A DNA stretch of 64,000 bases from Notamacropus eugenii (taxonomy: Eukaryota; Chordata; Mammalia; Diprotodontia; Macropodidae): NCBI RefSeq assembly GCF_028372415.1, contig NC_092875.1:57462919-57526918 (forward strand). Direction: 5' to 3'. The position numbers were made by a program, and so were the translations under genes. Below the pieces are notes generated by a model. That model was not told where the DNA came from, searched no databases, and saw only the letters and a program-made list of their open reading frames with translations. This document shows, one piece after another, positions 1 to 8,600 of the stretch. How positions within the stretch are numbered: the first letter of the stretch is position 1; each line of letters opens with the position of its first letter.

Positions 1-1359
1 AAAAAGAATTTTGCAATACTTAAGAACTCAGATATTTATCTGAGACATGGCATGACCAGCCACGTCTCCAGAGGACCTATGATAAAGCGTGTCACCAGCC
101 TCCTGAAAAAACAGAAAGATGGTACACAAGGTGCAGTAAGAGAAATACATTTGTAGATATGTCCACTGTGTGGGTTTTCTTTGCTTGACTTATGTTTATT
201 AGTTACAAGAGGTTTTTCTTCTTTTTCTTTGTTAATTGAGGGGTGGGAATTAGGGAGATGGTAAGCAATTATAATACCTATCCCCTCAAAAAAAGACCAT
301 TGAAACATTTTTAAATGCACAAAAGATAACAGAAAGGAAGTACAGAGAAGCAAGAGTTTTGTGAGTAATGTGTAGGATTTACTAGATATGAAATGCAGAT
401 TTGAGGTTTCACAGAAAAGCCACTTTTGTGTGCTGATGTATGTATAGAAATGCCCTCTCCCTCTCTCTCTCTGTCTCTCTTTTTTTTTTTGGTGTTTTAA
501 AAAGAAAAAAAAAAAGTATTTGTAGCCAGTCCTTCAGGGTTGGTAAGTGACCTAGGGAGTCCAAAAGTATTTATTGCATTTATTCGAGATCTTTTCCACC
601 TTCCCACTTCCCAAATAAGCACATAATCAAGGACAGCATTCTAAATTATTTTTATGTATCAGGGAGAACAAATCAGAACAGAAAGGAAGGAGCAAACGTA
701 ACATTCAGTGTTGGGTGTGGGGGGAGGGTAGGACATTCATCAGTTCAGACAGGAAATACTTCCAGTGATTTCTTTGCTTCCATGCTGAAAAGGGGACAAT
801 TCATCATGGCCTTCTCCTTCCATTTGGAACCATGGAGAATGGGGAAGCATTCATGAGAAGACTGTCTCTCCCAAAAGGGAATCAGTCCACAATACAAGGG
901 CCACACCTACCACAGCAGGACCTCCATAGGTCTTTGTGGATGTAAATGCAAAGCAGCAAACTCCCTACATGTCTCTCTCTCTCCCTGCAGATGAAGAATG
1001 CACTTTCCTCTCTAGAGCACCTCATCTTTCTCTCTTCTATCTTCTTCTGAGAAGTCTCTAGGAAACAATCCTAATCACTGACACACACAGCCTCCTAGAG
1101 TTTCTTTCCAAAATACCTAATGTCATAAATTAAAAGAATTTTCATACCTGCAAAGCAATGCTACAATTGAAATTTTGATACATCTTTTCCATTTTCCATG
1201 TTTTTCTCCTTCCATTTTCTTTTTTTTTTAATTTATTTTCAGTGTTCTACAGTCACTACCATATAACTTAGATTTTTTTCCCCTTCCTCCCCCTCCTTCC
1301 CTCCTACCTACCTCCTTCCATTTTCATATTTAACTCTTCTTGGGATGCTCTGACTTCAT
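1..1359. other. AT-rich intergenic stretch, no gene seen
   Basis: No coding exon or known repeat was recognised. A CT-rich tract runs into poly-T at about 456-490, followed by a short A-rich run. A further T-rich tract lies near 1220-1240 and a pyrimidine-rich one near 1270-1315. Confidence 0.5.
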
Positions 1360-2545
1360 TGAGTACTGCTTATTACCTTTCCGCAAACTTGTCTTGTAGC
1401 CTGCTACAACACAAACACCACTTTTCGCTGTTTTGTGAGGCAATATTTCCAATAAACTTCCACCATCTTTCTCTGTAAAGTTCAGTAAATGAGCTAATGA
1501 TCTAAAGTGCTCTTGCCTTTGACTGCTTTATCTCTGTTTGGCAAGGAGGTCAACTATTTGATAATTGAGGTGATTTCTGGAATCCATGTACCTTTTTGTT
1601 GTGCTGATTGTCTCATGTAACTTAAGTTTTCACAGTAAATGATGACAGTCCATGTATGGTTGTATGTTTCTCATTTTCTTTTGTCAACTACCTTTTTAAA
1701 AAGATGATAATTTTGTTGTATATTTGAAAGAAATAAAAGTTGTACGTAGTAGATTTGCAACATCATGTGTAATCATCTTTTTATTTGTATTGTGTTTGTT
1801 ATGGAAATGTTTGTTTTATTCCATAAATTAAAAGTAAAATTTAATAATCATTCAAAAAAAGATCGGTTTGGAGCTGTTTCAATTGTTCGCTATATATTTT
1901 TCTCACTTTCCACCTTTACTCCAATTTAGTGTTGAATTTGATTACTGTCTATCAAGTTAATTGTCTGACTATACACAGATGATTTGGAAATGACTGTGCA
2001 CCGAAGTTGGTAACTAGTCATTTCCTGTCTGTTAAGATGCAATCAGTTTCATTTTGTGGGGGAGGTGGGGGTGGAGCATACTGTTATTTGGTGCCCTCCA
2101 TGCCCAGGGTCTTCTAACTTTCTTCTTGAAGAAAGTATTCCTGCTCTATAGCTTCTGTTCAGTCTACAAGCCTTCGGCATCTCTCATTTTTTATTCCTGA
2201 GTTATATTTTCCAACATATTTTTCAACATCCTTCCTGATGCACATCTTTGTATTGAGGTCACTGAGTCCATTGACTCAATTTGGAGAGCCTCATTCAATT
2301 CTTTATTTAGATGATCTGCTTAATCATCCTCTGCAATATAGGTTGGCAAACACAAGATGGTTATCTTTGAGTGGTTGTCTTTTTGCTTATGTAGTACTGC
2401 AATCTGAGATAACCAAGGGTCTCATGAGACGATATTTCTGGCCACCTTTGGACACATGATAAACCAACTCCTTCACTTGCTTCTTCAAGAAGAGCCATGC
2501 TTTACTTAACTACAACTTCCTTATTCCCTAATGGGTTCATTTATA
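1360..2545 (-). repeat. Unclassified interspersed repeat, copy A
   Basis: Two blocks of this stretch (about 1360-2040 and 2310-2545) each have a diverged counterpart in the same order and orientation at 22830-23420 and 26975-27225. Read on the minus strand, both copies keep coding-like similarity: an L-L-A-K-Q-R string and a K-Q-R/K-Q-Q string after it in the first block, and a K-E-L-stretch in the second. About 215 bases at 1640-1855 look like an insertion relative to copy B. The family could be an old DNA transposon or retroelement; I could not assign it. Confidence 0.5.
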
Positions 2546-3170
2546 GTGGGAGTTTCTGTATGATTCTGTTCCCCTGGTAGTATGCCTACTCGACCACTGG
2601 GCTAGATTCTCAGACATAAGTATCTTGGGAAGTAGAGGCAACTGGGATAGTTGCCGTACTTAGGATAGAGCTATTGCTAATGATGCTTTCCCGTAGGCAA
2701 TGGTGATCTAGGCCTTCCCATCATAATCTGTCCTTCATCCCATAACAGAGGTTGCTTTGGTCATGAGGAAGAATTAATTGGCTCTACAATTCTTTCCTAA
2801 GCCCTCTTCCCTTTGTGATCCCTGGGGTAGAAAAACCTGAGAGTCATAATGGATTCCACAGATGGGTGGCAGGGACCAGGGAGTTGAGTACATAAGGACT
2901 GGAGTGAGCCAGCAAAGAACCTGGCATTGATGGGTGGGAGTGTCATGGCAATTCAGGCCCCATCCATGGCTCCTTCCTTCTCCCTCCCCAAGGGTCATCA
3001 AATGGATCACAGAGCTGGCATCCCAGGCTGGGCTGGTAACACTCATGGATCCGAGGGGTGCTATCTGTTGACAAGGAGTACTGAACAGAGATGACAGTGC
3101 TAATTGGCTCTAGGAGGTGCTGGGTTAAAGGACACCAGGTTGGGTGGAATAGTCTTACTGCATGAAAAAA
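2546..3170. other. Intergenic, nothing recognised
   Basis: Open frames on the minus strand around 2774-3197 are short, overlapping and resemble no family I know. No splice signals or repeat hallmarks stand out. Confidence 0.45.
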
Positions 3171-3171
3171 T

Positions 3172-3395
3172 GTAAAGAGTGCTAAACTTTGAGTCAAGAA
3201 AGACCTTCATTCAAATCTCACCTGCAGAATTCAATGGCTTCCTGACCATAGTCAAGTAATTTAATTACTCTGAGCCTCAGCTCCCTAATTTATGAAATGG
3301 GAAAACTAATAATTATGATATCTACATTCAAGGATTGTTGTCAGGAACAAGTGAGATGATGTAAACAAGTGCTTTGTTGATTTTAAGGCCTATTT
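3172..3395 (+). repeat. CORE-SINE (MIR/MAR type)
   Basis: The order of signals is that of a marsupial CORE-SINE: an AGTCAAGAAAGACCTTCATT head, a TCAAGTAATTTAATT core, a CCTCAGCTCCCTAATTTATG block, and a tail matching the usual TTGTGAGGA...AAATGAGAT and GTGCTTTGT pattern. Confidence 0.7.
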
Positions 3396-3464
3396 CAAGA
3401 TTTTCTTTTATTGATGGGTAAATTGTAAATTAGTGTTTCAAGTCTAATGGGGATTTAACACATA

Positions 3465-3800
3465 TGTAAAGGCCATCAGCTTGCTGAGATGACTTTTCCA
3501 CATGGAGAATCTAGGGAGTGTCCTTCCAGGAGAGTTGTGGTGACGTGTAATGGATGAGTGTAATGGTCTTGTAATGGATGTATAATGGCCTTGGAGAGAC
3601 TTTGGAGCATGCGTAGATTTTCTGTAATTGGTTCTAGTTGGCTAACTACATGGTGAATAGGATGCTCTTTGATTGGCTGTAGAGATATTAAAAAGTTTCC
3701 ACTCCTCTCACTTGGCTGGACCTCTGTTCTCTGTCTGACTACCTTTGTGACCACACTGAGACACAAGGCTGTAAGGGAAGAGGCCCTGGGTCCTCTCCCT
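3465..3800 (-). repeat. Unclassified repeat family Z, copy 1
   Basis: On the minus strand this stretch reads CATGTAGTTAGCCAACTAGA followed by ACCAATTACAGAAAAT, then GCTCCAAAGTCTC and, further on, CTCCATGTGGAAAAGTC. The same order occurs at 3955-4330 and 34160-34530. The family is unidentified; an old solo LTR is one possibility. Confidence 0.45.
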
Positions 3801-3954
3801 TGAAGGGTGATAGTCCTTTGCCTGCTTAGGTGACCAAGGACTCAGTTACCCTCTTTCCCAGGGCAATGTGGCCTGGAGGGGAGTATAGTCCTTTAGGTCT
3901 CTTACTATATAGTCTCACTGGACACTGTGAGTGAGTCACCAGACTGTCTCAGAC

Positions 3955-4330
3955 TACAAAAGGAGGCACATAGCCAGTGGAAAAAAACAAATTCCACCCA
4001 ACCACATTGTAGATCAACTGGAACCAGTTACAGAATGTCCATGTATACACTGCCCTCATATGCTATCATGATTCAGTTAGAAACCTAGCGTCTTCCATAT
4101 GGAGAGGCCATCTTAGCAGGCTGATGGGGTCTGCACATGCACCAGGCCCAAGTTACATAAAGGTGGGGTGGGGTGGGGGGGAGAGAAAGAAGGAAGTTAT
4201 CACTCCAAGGCGACCATTTAGGACAACCTCATGGTCACAGCACAACTTGTTAGAGCCACTTTGTTGTGCTGGAGAGGAGAAAAGCTGGTTTGCCAATGAA
4301 GAACAATCTCTGCCGCTCACCTAGTTCCCA
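3955..4330 (+). repeat. Unclassified repeat family Z, copy 2
   Basis: It begins with AACCACATTGTAGATCAACT, continues with GGAACCAGTTACAGAATG, and later has TTCCATATGGAGAGGCCATC and CAGGCTGATGG, parallel to copy 1. It faces copy 1 head-on about 155 bases away, so the two form a loose inverted pair. Confidence 0.4.
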
Positions 4331-4394
4331 GAGATGACTGTATGGGAGTGTGTGGCATTCATGGCACCTGGGTCCTGTCTTGGAAGTTTAGTAG

Positions 4395-4625
4395 GTCATT
4401 TTCTGGATTAAGTCAGGAAGACCTGGGTCCAAATATCCACTATGACACTTACTCGTTGTGAGACCATGGGTAAATCACAACCTTTCTGCGCTTTGGCTTC
4501 CTAATATGTAAAATGAGGATAATACTTGTGGAACCTATCTCATAGGATTTTTATAATGCTCAGATGAGATCATATATATGAAATGCCCTGAAAATTCAGA
4601 TATAAATCTCAGTGTTGTTATATGC
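4395..4625 (+). repeat. CORE-SINE (MIR/MAR type)
   Basis: A GTCAGGAAGACCTGGGTCCA head is followed by a GTGAGACCATGGGTAAATCA core, the AATATGTAAAATGAGGATAA block, and a tail with GATGAGATCATATATATGAAA. Both head and tail parts of the SINE are present. Confidence 0.7.
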
Positions 4626-4849
4626 TTTCTCTACTTTTCACTTGGTTGGATTGATCTGGGATCCCTCTGACTTCTCCACTATGCTCCGGGGACCTCCTTA
4701 TTGGGATGGATCCAGCAAGATTCCGTCTGCCTTGGTACTTACTCCCCCTCATCACCACTACTGACCTCTCTGATTCGAGGTGGAGTCATTCACTCCCAAA
4801 CCTCCATTCAAGGAGGAAGTTCACCTGGAACATCTATCTCATTTCTCAC

Positions 4850-5082
4850 CTGGTTGTGACACTGGGAATTTCCTGGCTTTTCCACCATGCCTAGCTTGGG
4901 ATGTCTGCCCCAGACAAACCTCTACCCCGACCTCCTTCCCCCACAACCTCTCAGCTTTATTTGTTTTTGCGCGTTGTGTTCTTCCATTAGATTGTAGGCT
5001 AAGTCTTGCTTTTTTATATCCCCAACATTTAGCACTGTGGTACCTGGTAGTCACTTGATAAATCTTTATTGACTGATCGATG
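4850..5082 (+). mobile_element. L2-type LINE, 3' end
   Basis: It carries the L2 3' signature: TTAGATTGTAGGCTAAGTC, CCCCAACATTTAGCACTGTG, and a terminal GATAAATCTTTATTGACTGA. Its AATAAA-like motifs on the opposite strand might serve as a poly(A) signal for PGLYRP2, but this is a guess. Confidence 0.7.
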
Positions 5083-5394
5083 GACTATTTCGTCCTCACC
5101 CTGCTCCCCAGAAAGCACACTTAGACACTTAAGTACCTTCTGAAGAATAAGGATGTACATACTTAAGAACCTGTAAATGGGAGTAATCTCAGGATGTTGC
5201 CACTTGGGGGACTTTAGTGCCCAAAGTCAGAGCAGACAGGGATATTAGAATACTGCCTATTTGGACTGGAAAGGACCCAAGAATAGTAAGCACAGAATGT
5301 CCTGACTTCAGGACTCCGAGAAATCACTAGATACAGCTGGTATAATTCCTTCCTCCCCTTTTACCCCCCCGCATTTGACATACAGGAGGAAGCA
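5083..5394. other. Short unique stretch downstream of PGLYRP2
   Basis: No coding similarity or repeat was recognised. If the proposed fifth exon of PGLYRP2 is right, part of this could be its 3' untranslated region. Confidence 0.35.
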
Positions 5395-5530
5395 GAGACC
5401 CCGGAGGGAAGGAAATGACTCATCCAAGGTCATACAGAGAATCGGTAACATTTAGGAAGAGAGCTCAAGACGGGATCCCCAGGCTGCTGGTCTGAGGACA
5501 CCCCGCTCCGCACACTGAGCCACAAGTTCC
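5395..5530 (-). repeat. MIR-type CORE-SINE fragment
   Basis: The plus strand shows the complement of the MIR core: GGAAATGACTCATCCAAGGT, CATACAGAGAATCGG, and the AGCTCAAGACGGGATCCCCA block. These match the usual CCAAGGTCACACAGC and AGGATTCGAACCCAGG pattern at reduced identity. Confidence 0.55.
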
Positions 5531-5584
5531 TTCCCTGCAGTCCTGCCTTTGGGGGGCTGGAGGAGACCCAGAGGTGCCTCTTCT

Positions 5585-5605
5585 TTAAACGTTGTTCTTC
5601 ACCTC
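5585..5605 (-). CDS. PGLYRP2: PGLYRP2 candidate last exon (short C-terminus)
   Basis: A good acceptor (GATCGTCTTTTCTAG) is followed in the right phase by REVKNNV-type coding (EVKNNV after Arg522) and a TAA stop. Human has FTATVKPRP at this point, so the FREVK string is a plausible but weak match. If correct, the protein lacks the basic tail of about 30 residues seen in human. The alternative is a tail exon I did not recognise, or read-through into the repeat. Confidence 0.35.
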   Translation of the reverse strand, partial: EVKNNV

Positions 5606-8600
5606 CTAGAAAAGACGATCGCACTCAGAAGGTCCCAGGACTCTGGGAGGGTGCGGGAGGAGATAAACATCTGCACGTCTCCTCCCAGCCCAGGCTGGAC
5701 CTGTGACTTCCGCCTGAGGTGGGCCAGAAGGTCGGGCGAGAGCAGGGAGGAGGAGTTGGTTTAAATACGGAACGAGGCCAAGAGGAGGGTGCAGGGGGTA
5801 AATAAGGGGGAGATTAGTTCTGGGGTTGGAAGGAGCCCGGAGTAAGGCGAGGGTCAGTGACCAGCGGGGGGGCGGTCGGGGCGGAGCAGGGCTGGGGGTG
5901 CGGCCAGGGGCCAGAGGGCAGCGGTCTGAGATGAAATTTAGGAAGACCAGGGTCGTGCTGGGAGCCAGAAGTAAGACAAGGGTCAGTGACCAGCTGTGGG
6001 CGGAGTCAGGGCGGAATGGGGCAGAAAATCGAGACGCGGGGCGGGGCGGGGCCAGGGAGGGCGTGGGGCGGGGCCTGGAGATCGCGGGCCGGGGCCGGGG
6101 CGGAGCCAGGGGAGGGCGTGGGGCGGGGCCTGGAGATCGCGGGCCGGGGCAGGGGCGGAGCCAGGGGAGGGCATGGGGCGGGGCCTGGAGATCGCGGGCC
6201 GGGGCAGGGGCGGAGCCAGGGGAGGGCATGGGGCGGGGCCTGGAGATCGCGCGCCGGGGTCGGGGCGGAGCCAGGGGCCGTGGGGGCGGGGCCTGGACGG
6301 TCGCGCCCCGGGGCTGAGGGGCGTGGGGCGCTCACCCTGAAGCGCGGCCACGTGCTGATGTGCCGGTAGAGGGCGTCCCCTGGGCAGTCGGTGTGGACCA
6401 GCTGCCGGTGGCCTAGCGTGGTGTAGTCGGGCCGCAGATGGCCGGCGCGCAGGGCGCAGCGTGGGAGGGTCTCGCGCACTGTCCTCAAGGCGTGGGCCGC
6501 GGGCAGCGTGGCCGTGTAGTTGCCGATGATGGAGACGCCGAAGCCCAGGAAGTTGTGGCCCCGGGTGTGGGCCCCCACCCAGTGCCAGCCGCGACCCTCA
6601 TACACGTAGCCGTCCGTGCCCACCACGAAGCTGCCGGGGCGCAGGTGCGGGAGGGTGAGGCCAGGCCCCGGGCCTCGGGCACAGCCTGCGCCTGGTACCC
6701 CTCCTCCGTCCCAGCACCTCACCCGTTCAGAGCCTTCCCCACGTGGGAAGGCGCTCAGAGGGCATCGGAACAGGCAGGCACCCCTTCTTCAACCTCCCCG
6801 ACCAGGGGTGATCCGGCCTCCCCTGGAACGCTTGTGGTGATGGGCAGCTCACTGCCTATCGAGACTGTCCATTCCGCCTGGGACGGACTGTGACCTGAAA
6901 ACCCCTCCCTTTAACACCCACATAGAACAAGATTGCCCTGTCCTCCCTTTGACAGCTTCTGGGTTATTTGAAAACAAGGGAAAGTAGACCCCCTAACTTT
7001 TCTTCTAGATATCCCCTCCCTCCTCTTGTGGTCAGCTTTCAACTCCCTTCCTTGTTCTGGTTGCTCAGCTTGCCATAGGATTTGGAACTGGAAGGGACCT
7101 TGAGGGTCATTGTCCTAATTCAACCCCCTCATCTGTAAAAGGAGGGTCAGAGAAGGTTAAGTGATTTATCCAAGGTCACTAAGTCAGAACTGGGACTCCC
7201 ACCCAGGTCCTCTGCATTAAAAGATTCTGCTGCTCCCATCCTCCTTAAAATAGATATCCATGCCCAAGAGGGTTCTGACCAGCTCAAACTGTTTTTCAAA
7301 CACCACAATCCATCTCTTTTCTCAGTGTCTCCCCCACCCCCATACACTATCTCCCCACCTCTTCTTCTCTGTGCCATAGAATCTCTGATTTCCTGCAAAG
7401 ATCAACTCATGTTTTACCTCATGCATGACACTTTTGCTGGTTTTCCTCTATTGGGCCTCCCTCTCAATTATATTCTATTTATTTTGCATACATATGTGTG
7501 TAGATATACGTAGACATACTATATATGTGTTATTGTTGTTCACTTGTTTCAGTTGTGTTCCATTTGGAGTTTTCTTGGCAAAGATACTAGAGTGGTTTGC
7601 TGTTTACTTCTCCATATAGACACACATATGTGTACGTATGTACATTACATCTGTATCTGTATAGCCCCTAATAGAATGTCAAATCCTTGAGGACAAGGAC
7701 TCTTTCCTTGTTATCTTTCTATCCCCAGCACCTCACTCAATCCCTGGCACACGCTAAGCACATAAATGCTTGTTGCTTATTAAATGTAGTGGGGTCACCA
7801 TTAGGCTTCATGCAGCCCACCTTTATCCCAGCCTCACTTGTAACCTCCATCCCCTCCAGTCTCCCTCCCTTTTAACCTTCCCTTCCCCACCTATAGCCGA
7901 TGTCATCCCAGCCTCTGGTGTCTTGATGGAAGCGTTGCATGCTTCGCATGTCAGCAGCACACTGGGAGAAGCTGGTGCAGGGTTGGTGGGGTTCATAGGT
8001 GTGGTGCACATAGAGGAACCCCAAGGGTAGATTCAGCATCCTGGGATTCCCTCTGTAAGGAGCTGCTTCCCAGCGGCAGCGGGGCAAGATGGCTGGGCAT
8101 TCTGGGTGACAAATGAGATGCCAGAGTTAGTGTGTTTCTGACCATGAAGGGGGAAATGAGGGTAGGGGTGGTGTCTCACCTATGACAAGTGTTCCACAAC
8201 TTCACAGTCATTCCTCAGAGGTAGTCACACAACACACACACAAAACCCTGATAGAGCCCCCTTCTGCCCCAACGTGACCTCCTGCCTCAGAATTAGAGGT
8301 GTTTGGGGCAGAGGGGTCTAAGGCTAGTGGTTCAGTAGAGCCAAGATCTCCTGGCAGCCTAGGCCTAAGACCTAAAAGGATGGATCATTCATCTGTAAGA
8401 CAGGACTGACCAGAAACCATAGAGCCTAGGACTTTGTGGTTGTTGCCTCTCACTTTGGTCCAACCCTGGCCTCACTGCCCAAAGATTTCTCCTTTCCTGA
8501 CCCAGCTTCATTGTTCTCACTTAATTTGCTCCAGTGAAGAATCTTTGCCTCCTTTTTTGCTTGCATCAGATTCTGGCCTTCACTTACCTGTCTAGTCCCT

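Larger units (their letters stand above)
5840..6680. promoter_or_regulatory. CpG-rich island over PGLYRP2 exon 4 and intron 4
   Basis: CpG and G+C density rise sharply here compared with the AT-rich remainder of the window. The island covers exon 4 and the tandem repeat rather than the transcription start, so it is an intragenic or 3' island. Whether it has promoter activity cannot be read from sequence. Confidence 0.6.

Noticed and set aside
4839-5058. Overlapping frames of 60-90 codons on both strands
   Set aside because: They fall in an L2 3' UTR, which is noncoding.
5606-6722. Several long overlapping P-, A-, G- and R-rich frames on both strands
   Set aside because: They are products of the 55-bp GC-rich tandem repeat, which is poor in stops in every frame. 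Only the exon 4 part of one frame matches a protein.
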